From contig NC_134025.1 of the NCBI RefSeq assembly GCF_964204645.1, positions 16,462,001 to 16,526,000 on the forward strand: a stretch of 64,000 nucleotides of DNA, in the 5' to 3' direction. Made by a program: the position numbers and the translations under genes. Below the pieces are notes generated by a model. The model did no database searches. It was not told where the DNA came from and was given only the letters and a program-made list of their open reading frames with translations. This DNA is from Tubulanus polymorphus (Eukaryota > Nemertea > Palaeonemertea > Tubulaniformes > Tubulanidae). Below are positions 20,600-31,019 of the stretch, piece by piece. Position 1 is the stretch's first letter. Every line of letters starts with the position of its first letter.

Positions 20600-22479
20600 G
20601 TAAGTTTTAGTTGTTGGTGTTTGAGCCTTCATTTCAACAGAAATTGAGGTATGTTGTAAGCTCTCGAGGAACGAGAGAACTATTACGAGCGTGTTGGCAT
20701 TGTGTCGTGTATGTAAGATCCGATAAATAGGGTTAAAGTACACTGCAAAAATAGATCTGGCAACTTTGTATTTAAGATTATTTCACATTATATTGGGTTG
20801 AATGGTGATAGAAGTTGATCACAATAATATCAAGATGTTTTTTGAACAATATTATATCAATAATTCGTTCGGATGAATTTATTTTACTAGGTGAATTAAT
20901 ATGCAGATGACTACATCACTTGGCATGAATTTGCACCTTGCACCAAGGGTCTGTACTGTATCGGTCTTAAATTCCTTGTTTTGTGCTTGTCTTTTAATTT
21001 GAAAAGTTGGCAGACAATGCTCTTGAAAGCCTTAAATTTTTACAGTTAGACCGAAATTATCGCCGCATTGTATGGCAGTGTGGCGTGCTTTTATTCATTT
21101 ACTGCAGAGGTATTGCGTAGCAACTGTCAGCGTCTCGAGATTCCTCATTAACGGGGTTCTCTATGCATCGCAACAACCAATCGGAGCTACGCGCACCCGC
21201 GTCAATAGACTGTTTAGTAACACAATTTCCGTGCCAAACTTGTATTCTAAATCTATATTGTATGAAAATGGAAATATTAATTTGAAAATATTTTGCATTC
21301 TTAAATTGATTTTTGGTGCACCATTGCTTATTTTGGTGAATGAAACGTGTGTATGAATATTCAGATGAATTTTACCCAATACTTATTTGCATATAGAAAA
21401 GACCGAACAGGTGAACTAATATTGTTTAGGATATAAGTAACCCCCATATATTATAACGACACGGCTTGGCTGTAGTGATCCCGTCTTCGTATGGGCATCA
21501 TGTGTGGAGAATGAGCATTGTGATCGCATTTCTTCATGACGTTCTGATCCCGGCTGCGGCTGCGCGATGGAATCGGTCTGGCTTCACTGTGGATTATTGG
21601 TAAAAAATTCTGTGCAGTATTGCAGCTCTGTCCTTGGATTCCCAACGAGCCGATGCAGCTGCTACGGTTCATTCGTTTGACCGTCAACGAATCTACTCGT
21701 GTATTACAAATTGGATCCCTCTATCATTTACTGGTATTTTGAACTTCGACTTATCATCTCATCTCTGCACTTCATAAGACTGTGGTAAAACCTCTTGGCC
21801 CATGGGCAATTATTATCTTTAATGAAAGGTTATTAATTGATTTTCAAGTTGTTATCGGTCCAATTATTATTAAAAAGTCTTCGAAGGTTATAGACATTGG
21901 TCATATAACCGGCCATATTTCACTCAAAAGCTTAAAGCAAAATAAATCGGTCTGACGTATTTGTTCCTGCCTACCACTGTCCGAAATGTCCAGTCTCACC
22001 GCAGTGCCCAGGGCAGCTGTTAAAGCAAACAGATCTGTATTATTTAAAGAGTAGTAGATTGAACAATGTAATATGTTTTCATAAATAAAAAATTGTACCT
22101 CGAGAGCACATGACCTTTGGTCCTCTAGTTTAAGTTTTGTTCACGCACACTTTCATGGATGTCATTAAAAATTCATAAAAATGAACAAATTTTTGGCTGA
22201 CTTCTAAAGACTTAAGCTCAGTATGTACTTGGGTTTGTCAATGTACCACTTGCAATATGCTTTCTATTACGGGCATGAAATATAATAGCCGGGAACAGTC
22301 AGAACAGGACAGAATTTAGAATCATGAACAGGTTTGTTTAGCCCTTCATTCATTGCCAGTATACGTAGCATTTAGAACCTTATGTTTATTACAACAGAGT
22401 GCAATATTAGCATCCCCTACCATTTTTTGACTTTTTTGTTGAATTGACGAAGTCATCGTAAAAGCTCTGGAGACCTGTC
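20600..22479. other. Intron sequence, no further gene recognised
   Basis: AT-rich sequence following the KCNQ1 donor. Short frames on both strands (up to 94 codons) show no known domain. Confidence 0.55.
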
Positions 22480-22539
22480 CAGAAATAACTTGCTCACAAA
22501 ATGCTGTGCACGTAAACTCATCTTTTGTACCGTTTTTTC

Positions 22540-23175
22540 GGTCAACAAATTTTTGTTGGCACAAACAAAAAATTTTTCGTTCGAACAATAACATAGCCTT
22601 TTTTCGAACAAAGTTTTTGTCAGAACGAAAAGTTTTTCGTGCGAACAGAAAAGTTTTCGCTGAACAAATTTTTTTTTCAGGACAAAGAGTTTTTCGTTCA
22701 AACAATAACATAGCTTTTTATTCAAACAAATGTTTTTGTCGGAACGAAAAGTTTATTGTACGAACAGAAAGTTACGAAGCGATAAAGGGCCTCCAGTTGT
22801 TGCGTTCCAACTCGACAAGTCGCTATATTCATATCGATATATCGTGTCATGTCGACTTGACGTGATATATCGCAATAGGTCAACATAAATATGGCGACTT
22901 GTCGATTAGGAATGTGACAACTGGATGCCCTTTATCGCTCCCATTGAAAGTATATTGTTCGATCAAACAGAACTGTTTTCATTCGAACAAAATTTTCTTT
23001 TCATAACAAAAAGTTTTTCATTTGAACAAGTTTAGTTGATCGAAGTGTCTCATTCGAAAGAAAAATATTTTCGTGGAAGTTAATAGTCTTTTCGTTATAT
23101 AGAGTAATCTTCGTTCGAATTTTCGTTCATATTGTTAGATCGAAACAGAATTGCTTTCATTCGAACGTTTGTTCA
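22540..23175. repeat. Family-E array, split by a MITE
   Basis: The same TTCGTTCGAACAA-type degenerate repeats as at 15230-15880, interrupted by a foldback MITE at 22776-22942 and ended by the BEL/Pao element at 23176. A stretch just upstream (22465-22530) also matches 63505-63570. Confidence 0.8.
22776..22942. mobile_element. Small foldback MITE
   Basis: A 167-bp near-palindrome: the ends AAGCGATAAAGGGC and GCCCTTTATCGCTCC are inverted, and the similarity continues inward through TCCAGTTGT and TCGACAAGTCGC for about 55 bp per arm. The centre holds CGATATATCG. It contains no gene. It sits inside a family-E array, so it inserted after that array formed. Confidence 0.75.
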
Positions 23176-23370
23176 TGTTCTTTGTGTTCTCTAAAAATCT
23201 TCTTTCAAACGTGACCTCTGGTGTCAATCATCAACTCAACACATGGTGTTTCTTAACTTGATTAAATTGTTATATTGTCGCTACTATAAATTTATCACAA
23301 ATCATAACATTGTACAATCACAGATGTAATAATTACAAGTAAATAAGGGGGGTTCGAATCCTGATCTCCA
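23176..23370 (-). repeat. BEL/Pao 3' LTR
   Basis: A 195-bp direct repeat of 27259-27452 with TG/CA borders. On the minus strand it follows the polypurine tract. Confidence 0.93.
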
Positions 23371-23390
23371 TTCTCCCCTATCAAAGTGAC
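23371..23390 (-). other. Polypurine tract
   Basis: On the minus strand the purine run AGGGGAGAA ends one base from the LTR start, where plus-strand DNA synthesis is primed. Confidence 0.7.
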
Positions 23391-23517
23391 GAAAGAATGG
23401 ATGTCACTTAAATCGACAAAACTCTAAAACCTATTTCGTCGGGATAACATTTTAGCTGATCGAATTTTGTAATTGTCAGTTCCGCTTCTTTTAATTCTTC
23501 AGATGATAAGACGTAAC

Positions 23518-24546
23518 TTAAGTCCTTATTCTTCGGTGATTGGCAGTTTCTAATGAATCGCAAGGACCACGCATAAATACGAACGAATGAGAATTTTCCT
23601 GTAGTAGATATCCGCATTCTTTAACTGGTAGCCATCGTGACCAATGACTAGGGTCTAATTTCCACGGAATATCTGAATCAATCGATTTATCGTTGTCTTT
23701 CTGATTGCAAGTATTATCTAATCGATTGTTATCGCCATTCAATTTCACGCTTTGAATCATATACATTCCGAAACTTTCATCATTCGGAATTTCAATGGAC
23801 TGCTGGCTGAAATAATCTTGCCACTCTTTATGCACTACCTCTGCGGCTTTGGCAGAAACCTTGATTTCTGTTTCTGGCCAATTATCCGAATCTGTAATAT
23901 GGAATGCTGGGCCTTCCCACCAGAGTTTATCATCTAACAATGGGGCAATGGTATGACCTTGAGAACCGATATCCGCGGAGTTGATCTTTGTTGGAATATA
24001 TCTCCACTGAGAGGGGGATGTACTGTCATGAATTTTTCCAACGCAATTCGACAAAAAGGTTTTGTAACTCCTACTCTCACTGCACAACCAAAACAATACA
24101 TCATACGAATCGCTCCAAATTGTAACTTCCCGAATATCTAACTTCAAGACTAAACAGATGGTTTTTGTCAACTGTAGCGCAAGTTCTGCGGCCATCCATT
24201 CCAGTTTAGGAGCTGAAACGCTGTGGGTTGGCGCTAGCTTAGTCTTTGAAGTGACAAGTCGCACCGAGACTGAACTATCAGAATATTCAGTACGCTGGTA
24301 AATGGGCGCGCAATATGCTTTTATAGAAGCATCGCAAAACGTATGCAGTGTAATTGAACTAACATCTGCTCTAGTTTTCAAGCATCGCGGAACTTGAAGA
24401 TTTCTTAACTTTTCTAAGTCTGTACACCACTTTTTCCACTGCGAACGTAACTTTTGCGGAAGTTGCTCATCCCAATCTATACCTTTGAGCCATGTTTCTT
24501 GGAGTAGAAATTTTGCTTCGGCAACTTTTGGAGATATGAGTCCCAT
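23518..24546 (-). pseudogene. BEL/Pao RT thumb, RNase H and connection region
   Basis: This 342-codon frame begins with the Pao-type block KVAEAKFLLQETWLKGIDWD after the RT. RNase H residues follow: LHTFCDASIKAY (Asp), KLEWMAAELALQL (Glu) and TIWSDSYDVLFWL (Asp), then the conserved WRYIPTKINSADIGSQG. It ends in the region that normally leads into the integrase. Downstream a second frame (23617-23408) keeps a few more codons (SSEELKEAELTITKF), and then the element passes directly to the polypurine tract. The HHCC and DDE integrase domains are absent, so this copy could move only with help, if at all. Confidence 0.85.
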
Positions 24547-24669
24547 CGGATCATATATTCTCGCTATATGACTGAGAATTTCTCGCTTATTAATCGTTTC
24601 ATCAGTTTCCGCTACATAAACTGTCTACTCGAAAGTATCAGATTCCGCTTTCCAAAAGACTCTGAGTAC

Positions 24670-25166
24670 TTAAGTCTTTGGCAATTCGTTAACTTGTAGA
24701 ATTAAACGATGTGATTCGGGGATATCCTCTAACACGGACTGATCATTCGATATCCATTTTTGATAATGAAAACCGCTGTTTTCCGCTAATGGAGTAAGTT
24801 CCCTTGGCGTTTCTACAGCTTCTTCTGAAGTGTCCATAGAACATATAGTATCGTCCATTTAGGTTGACGACTTCACGGCTTCGGACGCTCGCGGCAATGT
24901 ATCTTTACTCTGTTCTGCGTGATTTTGCCAAACATACTGAGCGCAAAACGGTGAGGAAGTACCTCGATCTCGCCGCTAGAATTTTTCCACAAGAATCGAT
25001 GGTATTTTCGACCCTCAGGTTTCATCTCTACCTGCAAGTACATTTTAGATATGTCGGCACCGATTGCTATAAGACCGCTGCGGAATGGTATAAGTACATC
25101 AAATATATCTGACTGAAGTTTCGGACCGCAGTAAGCTTCGGACAAGTACCCTCTGAGACGAACCAT
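24670..25166 (-). pseudogene. BEL/Pao reverse transcriptase palm (broken)
   Basis: The frame 25166-24873 has the Pao palm motif A: PKLQSDIFDVLIPFRSG and IGADISKMYLQVE, then KYHRFLWK. A frame break follows. The frame 24858-24670 starts exactly at MDDTICSMDT, the catalytic aspartate pair. The codon before it (24859-24861 on the minus strand) is TAA where the YMDD-type box normally has tyrosine, so a stop replaces the first residue of the box. The RT is inactive. Confidence 0.85.
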
Positions 25167-25375
25167 TGAATACTATACGCGTTGTGGTAGTTTCTCGCTC
25201 GGCTGTAACTACCGGAAAGTCATCATCGGAGTCCACCTCTTTCAATAGTCCAATTTACGATATATAGTCTTTCTTCTGGTATTCATCTAATGTTTTTTCA
25301 TACGCGATTCCAATATCTGGCTCTCTTTCTATACGTTTACAGAGTTGCTTCAACTGACTCAAGGCAGAAGACTGA

Positions 25376-25833
25376 TTATTCGTTAGACAGGGCGTGTCTT
25401 CTATCCACGGAACGCCAACTTCTTACCTTTCGACGTTTTTTCAAGGTATCGCGAAGCTTCTCGTTAGCCACGATTTCATTCGCTGACAATTTGGCTGACT
25501 GATCATCGAGACCGGACTTCTTGACTTCCCAAAACTGTTTTAATGCAGCATCTAACAAAAGTTCATCTTCTGGGGCATTTCTATTGATAAACAGAGTACA
25601 GTGAACTACATGTGTCCGAATATTTTCTGACGAGTTGATGTCATCGCCTAAACAAGTCCAGCCGAGCTATCGGATCGGAACGTTTCGGACCTCAAATTTC
25701 CTTGATTGAATAGAACAGATGTCGACAGTCCTTTCCTAGTATCCCATCGACTCTGGTAACGCTTCCCAGATCCGGGAATGGAATACTCCGCAAATGAGTC
25801 CATTAACCATACCGTCGCACACTTTGTCAACAA
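25376..25833 (-). pseudogene. BEL/Pao protease-RT linker region
   Basis: Broken minus-strand frames carry the linker between protease and RT. The part 25558-25376 reads LDAALKQFWEVKKSGL, the conserved FWE block upstream of the RT in Pao elements. Several frameshifts join the pieces. No separate function is implied. Confidence 0.65.
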
Positions 25834-26089
25834 TATAGAATTGCTGAGTTCCTAGAACGCGATCAGGATCACTATAATGACCGATAGTGAGATCAGCGAC
25901 TTTCGATTTCGCATCGACTTCGGAGCCGTTGAATACTTTGACCTTTAATTGTTCGCTTTTCACTTTTAAATGTCTAAGACCCGCTGCCGCTTTCGAACTA
26001 ACATGACTAATATCGCTACATTCATCAATAAGTACGATAATGCGTTCTTTGCTAACGCCATCGCCAATAAATATCGGAACTGTTCGCAT
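25736..26089 (-). pseudogene. BEL/Pao aspartic protease
   Basis: The domain opens with MRTVPIFIGDG and has the active-site region VLIDECSDISHVSSKAAAG, matching the LLDDAS-type site of BEL/Pao retropepsins with a Glu in place of the second Asp. It continues through FNGSEVDAKSKVADL to an apparent end near 25740, overlapping the linker in another frame. Retropepsins process the Gag-Pol precursor. It is in frame within itself but separated by stops from gag and RT. Confidence 0.8.
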
Positions 26090-26094
26090 ACCTA

Positions 26095-27150
26095 TCAGGT
26101 TTTTTTCACGACTTTCGCCTGCGAATGAACCCAGATGACTGGGTAATAAACAGTGGAAACATAAGCCAAATTTCTTGGCTGCAAACCAATGATCATCAAC
26201 ACTTCTCGCCTTAAATTGTTAACATTTGGGTACGCTGTGATTCTGACCACAAAAGTGACATTTTGCAGCATTTCCGACAAAAGTACCTCGCCTTCTTGAA
26301 CTATCCCACGATTTTTGTTTTCCCACATTGGAATCTGTATTTCTATCGCCGCTGACAGTATGCAGACCTCTTGCTGATTCTCAAGCTCTAATTTTTCTAT
26401 TGACAATTTCGGCCATTCACTCAGTGTTGATAGACCTTCTTTATTTCCATCTATTTCTAGCCATTCATAGTATTGGACCAGCATTGATTCTGGAATTTTG
26501 GCTACAATACTATACCAAGCTCCGTCACCCAAGTCCTCGTCTTTGCCACCAGCTTTTAGTTTTGTTCCCGCAACCACTAAATTCAACTAACAGCATCTTA
26601 CCAGCTGGATTTTCATCACTTGAATCGACATATTCAGAAATGCTGTCCAGAAGCTGTCAAAATGTAGCTTATTTCTATCAAAAATTTGAACCTTTATTCT
26701 CTCTAACTAAGATGATGATGATATTTTGGAGTCTTCATCTTTATCTAGTGTATCGGGTCTTTTTTGCGATGATGAGTAGGATGATTTATTCGACGAACGA
26801 TCAAAGAGCGCTGACTGAGCCTTCTCAAAAGTCTTTCAGCACTATTGAATACATCATCGGCTTCGTCTTGAGCTTTTCTAATGTCTTCTGACACGCTATC
26901 TTCAGATTTCTTTTTCAGCTATCAACAGTGATTCAATTTCTGACAGAATTTCGCATACACTGTCTCTCGAATCTTCAATATTTTCAATAAGTTCTAATAT
27001 GTCATCATTTTCTGTATTCTCGTCGGTCAATTTTACTGTCAACTCCGTAAGGGACCTGCTTAATTGGCTCTTACTTGTTTTCTTACGTTTTTTGAGGTCG
27101 TTCAATGAAGTTGTCATGGTTACGGATGAACTTCCGGGTTGGATTGACAT
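26095..27150 (-). pseudogene. BEL/Pao gag (broken)
   Basis: The N-terminal frame (27150-26902) starts with MSIQPGSSSVTM and continues with a charged, helical stretch typical of Pao gag. After frame breaks the frame 26586-26095 gives the later gag part (GDGAWYSIVAKIPESMLVQY). In a different frame at about 26280-26235 lies the zinc knuckle CHFCGQNHSVPKC, followed by LCFHCLLPSHLG, the remains of a second one. The zinc knuckles bind the element RNA. At least two frameshifts are present. Confidence 0.78.
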
Positions 27151-27235
27151 TTTCTTTCGCTATTTTCTAAGTTTCTTGCGCAAACTCAAAGTTCTAATTT
27201 GATTTCATACATATCCTGAATTATTCGTATTTATA

Positions 27236-27258
27236 TTCCCATTGTTTCGGCACCATTA
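27236..27258 (-). other. Primer-binding site
   Basis: On the minus strand TGGTGCCGAAACAATGGG starts a few bases inside the 5' LTR. TGGTGCCG is a usual start of BEL/Pao primer-binding sites. Confidence 0.75.
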
Positions 27259-27452
27259 TGTTCTTTGTGTTCTCTAAAAATCTTCTTTCAAACGTGACCT
27301 CTGGTGTCCATCATCAACTCAACACATGGTTTTGCTTAACTTGATTGAATTGTTTTATTGTCGCTACTATAAATTTATCACAAATCATAACATTGTACAA
27401 TCATAGATGTAATAATTACAAGTAAATAAGGGGGTTCGAATCCTGATCTCCA
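27259..27452 (-). repeat. BEL/Pao 5' LTR
   Basis: A 194-bp direct repeat of 23176-23370. On the minus strand it is the upstream LTR and should hold the promoter. Confidence 0.93.
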
Positions 27453-27639
27453 GTTCAAACTAAATTTTTTTTTCGCTCAAAAAACTTTTTGTCCCGCAAA
27501 AAGAAAATTGTTGAGGGAATAGAATATTGTTCTAACAAATTTTTCAGCAAAAAGTTTTTCGTAGGAAAAATAACATAGCTTTTTTGGTTTAGCTTTGTCA
27601 GCAGTATGAGGTTGGCATTGAGCCAACTCATGTAAAATC

Positions 27640-28156
27640 GCTGCACGTTTTGATAGAATTTGTAATAAATTGTAATTTCTTGTGACCTGAAAATACTAAG
27701 CAGCAAACTATAGGTATAGGCCGAGGTCTGAATATTGTAGTGGTAAATTCCAGGATTTAAAACAATCTAATACTACGCCCCGGTTTTAGCTTCCTCGGCC
27801 ATACATCGGAAAAGATTTTGTTTCCAAGACTCAATATTCAGCCACCCTCTGATATGTGACATCATATGAATTTTATTTGAATATTTTTTCATATTGTGAA
27901 AAATATTTCTTTGAAAATATAAAATAGTTTCCAATGCAGCGCCTGCCTGTACCGTACGAAATTTTGGACGTAGACCATAAACAAATGTTTATCTTTGGCC
28001 TTATTTGAATACAAAATAATTCTTTAAGAAAGATGAAATACAATATAAACTTCTAGAACTTTGAAGTCACGAATTAAAAAGATTTTTCAAGCAATTCCCT
28101 TACTCCAAACAACCTCTAGCTTTCAAGGTAAACCACACTTTGCCCTTGGGCAATTT
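27640..28156. repeat. Family-F dispersed repeat, copy 1
   Basis: From TTTGATAGAATTTGTAATAA to CACACTTTGCCCTTGG this matches 57710-58216 at roughly 88-90%. There is no conserved frame. Confidence 0.8.
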
Positions 28157-28234
28157 ATGTTCAAACATTTTTTGTCGGGGTGAAAAGTTTTCCGTTAAAC
28201 AAAAACAATATTGTTCGATCGAATAGAATTTTTA

Positions 28235-29914
28235 GCATTGGTTGACGTCTATGATGTCATGCCAATGCTAGTGAAATGGATCGAAAATAGTAGTACGAAA
28301 AAATAGCGCCGACTCTTCTCATTTTCATAGTAACTTCAAATTGTCACTCCGTTCACGTAAAACATTAAAAACAGCTGAAAATGACTAAAAAAAATGTTTC
28401 AATTATTCCCCACAACATAGCGTCGCCAGATTTCTGATTTAATGGTCCAAAAAGTTTTTCGATCGCATTTTTCTCGTTCATTATCTGGTTGATGAGAGCG
28501 GGTTAAACAATCGCGTATCGATGTGTCCGCATTGACATTGGCAGTAAAGAATGGTGAACAGCCTCTTCTGAATAGAAAAACATAAAATTATGTACCTCCG
28601 GTTTATAAATATCACAGTGTTTGGATATCACTGTAACTCCAACTATCAGTATCTATGGGATTATTTGGGATTAATTCTCAGCGTCAGATTACGTACTAGA
28701 GCAGTGGAACAGTAGCCTACTCATGACTGAAACCCGTATGTGATCGTGCGAGAACGCCTTTACTAAAGTTAAAACCATTTCATGATGACACGAAACATCA
28801 AACGGTAAACGGTAGGCTACCCGCTACCACCATGATACGATATCACCAATAAAGATAGATCATTTTATTCAATTTTATCAGAGTTGTTTATTGGATGAAA
28901 ATATCATTGTTAAGTAGCCTACGCCGAGAACAACCACGTTGTATCATCAATCAGTTGACTGACATTGTAAAATTCGATTCGGCTATATTCTAATATAAGT
29001 TTTCACTTTAGGACGCCCTACCCGCCTGCTGCACACTCATAAGGCGGTAGCACCCTCTTACGCACTCGGCAGAGATTCGCTTTGTAATGCGCGCCGGGAA
29101 AAAATACCTTTTATTATCTTTTCCATGCGTTAAACAACAGTGATTGAATTTACGCGTTGTTTGTCGTAAATTGCAATATTGCGATGGTTATTTGCCGCTG
29201 CTGTAGTTTTTTGGAATTGAATCGAGCGGCCTCGGTAGCTCAGTGAGATAAGGCGTGATGCTGTTGAATCCACTATCAATGCTGAGTGACAATTGGGTTC
29301 GAGTCCTGCTGGCTGCGAACAGTGTGCGGGCAACACTTCAAAGGCCGTACCGTCGTCGTGAGGTTAAATGAACAATCCAATAGAAATAGTCTTGGGAAAC
29401 CAAGATCCAAACGACGTACGTAAAGCCAAACAAACAAACAATCATGAGCCAGCCTCAGTGACACCAACGCCGGCTTCGCTCTCTGCGACATTTTGCATGC
29501 GTACATGCATCAGAGCTTGGAGCTCTAAGATCAGAAAAATCGTTCTGTTTTTGTTTTCATTATTCAGTGTGGCCTAACAGTTCATGCGCTAAAATGGGTT
29601 TTTATATCCAAATCTTGATTGATATAAATATCTTGGCTGGGACATGATGGAAAACATCAGAATAAACTAGTTTCGTCTTTTTAACAGAATCGCATTAATG
29701 AGGTTTGACAGTACAAATAGCCTAGGCTAAATCGTTTCAGCAGAAAATAAATTCATTTTCAGGAATAAAATCGTACTAGACAAATAGACCTTTAAATCTG
29801 TGGTCCTCTCAATCAACATTGTCATAGAAGATTTGCGGGCAGATGTCAAACATTATAACCACTTAATACCACAGTATAATCTACCAATGCTTCAAGGCCC
29901 ATGGGCCTCTTGTT
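28235..29914 (+). repeat. Family-B dispersed repeat, copy 2 (full length)
   Basis: A near-identical full-length partner of 17551-19236, with the same 5' start (ATTGGTTGACGTCTATGATG) and 3' end. It contains a tRNA-like region at 29226-29318. Small indels, such as the missing 30 bp after 29535, separate the copies. Both flanks are family-E sequence. Confidence 0.9.
29226..29318 (+). repeat. tRNA-derived SINE-type promoter region
   Basis: A-box-like TAGCTCAGTGAG and B box GGTTCGAGTCC, with GCGGCC and GGCTGC at the ends able to pair as an acceptor stem. The 93-bp span matches class II tRNAs (Leu/Ser type). Confidence 0.72.
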
Positions 29915-30510
29915 TTTATTTGAAAAAATTTTCTTGTCATTAAGTTTTTCGTTCGCAAACAAGTATTTTTCATTCAACAGAAAATTTTTCGTAGTACTAA
30001 ATAGCTGTTTCGTTATCATGAGTATCTTCATTCGAGCATAATAATCTTCTCACTCGAAAAAAGTTATAATTTTTACCTGGGATTTCTTTGTATCCAATGT
30101 TCATATTATGCCTTTTTCAGATAGATTTCATTCCACCTAACCGTTTGGATGAGATCGTTCAAACAAAATTGTTTTCGCTCAACAATTTTTTGTCAGAACA
30201 AAACGTTTTTCGTTTCAAACAATAACATGGCTTTTTCTGCGAACAAATTTTTTTGTCAGACCGTGTAGTTTTTCATACAAATGAAAAGTAAATTGTTCTA
30301 TTGTAGAGAATTGTTTTCATTTGGAACAAGGTTTTCTTGTCGGAACATAAAGTTATTCGTTTGAACAAATACATTGTTCGATCGAAAAGTTTTTCATTCC
30401 GAAGAAAAAAACTTGTCGTGGAACTAAACTGTCTTTTCATTGCAATGTAATATTTGGAGTAATCTTCAAACGAACATAGTATGTGTCTCACTCGAACAAA
30501 GGGGTATGAT
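29915..30510. repeat. Family-E array
   Basis: Degenerate TTCGTTCGAACAA-type repeats in two blocks (29915-30050 and 30150-30510). The same tail (GTATCCAATATCCATATTATGCC) follows as at 15900. Confidence 0.75.
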
Positions 30511-30589
30511 ATGAACTTGGGTTTTTTTCGTATCCAATATCCATATTATGCCTTTTTCAGGTTGAAGCTCATGTTCCATGTTTCTGACA

Positions 30590-31010
30590 GATTGTTTAGG
30601 TCGTTTTGGAAATTTACTCGGGCCTGTACATTTTCTATTACTAATGTATTAGGACAGTGAATAGAAGATGACTCAGGATACTACCTTGAGTGACTCCACC
30701 AGTTAGACCTACTTATTTCCAAGATTATATAGTTCCGTTGATATCGGCCACCTGTTTTTGGTCAGAGAAATCTGTTAGAGCCATTAAAGCGATCCATCAT
30801 TGATACCGTTTCCAAATAGCCTATTTAGTAATCGCTGATGTTTTACCTTATCAAATGCTTTTTCGAAATCCATAAAAGGCCTAACAGTCGATTTTCTAGA
30901 GTCAAATAACCATCTGGTCCATTCATCCATGTTTTCAAAGTAGACCTAATTGACTGTTTGTAGACCAGCTTCCATTTATAAAACCGTGTTGGCCAGTGAA
31001 CAGGATTTTA
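30590..31010 (-). pseudogene. LINE reverse transcriptase fragment
   Basis: On the minus strand motif A reads MDFEKAFDKVKHQRL (30873-30829) and motif B GVTQGSILSHLLFTVL follows about 58 codons later (near 30697-30650). These are RT blocks of a non-LTR retrotransposon. Further upstream in the same strand a decayed finger region is visible (up to about 31010). Stops and frame changes occur throughout. The motif-B end is shared with the remnant at 15975-16087, so both come from one family. Confidence 0.75.
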
Positions 31011-31019
31011 AATTCCCTT

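Larger units (their letters stand above)
23176..27452 (-). mobile_element. BEL/Pao LTR retrotransposon, integrase deleted
   Basis: Two LTRs of 195 and 194 bp (TG...CA ends, six substitutions and one indel between them) flank 3.9 kb of minus-strand gag-pol. A 5-bp target duplication GTTCA lies at 23171-23175 and 27453-27457. A primer-binding site (TGGTGCCGAAAC) follows the 5' LTR and a polypurine tract (AGGGGAGAA) precedes the 3' LTR. gag, protease, RT and RNase H are recognisable but broken. The integrase is missing, which explains the short length. The element lies in the intron after the first recognised KCNQ1 exon, antisense to the gene. Confidence 0.93.

Noticed and set aside
20324-20743. 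139-codon minus-strand open frame
   Set aside because: It lies over the KCNQ1 exon 20473-20599, whose plus-strand translation, phase and splice sites are clear. The minus frame has no recognisable domain.
23345-23370. GGTTCGAATCC, a pol III B-box match near the LTR end
   Set aside because: It lies within the LTR of a minus-strand BEL/Pao element, without an A box or tRNA fold, and is probably chance.
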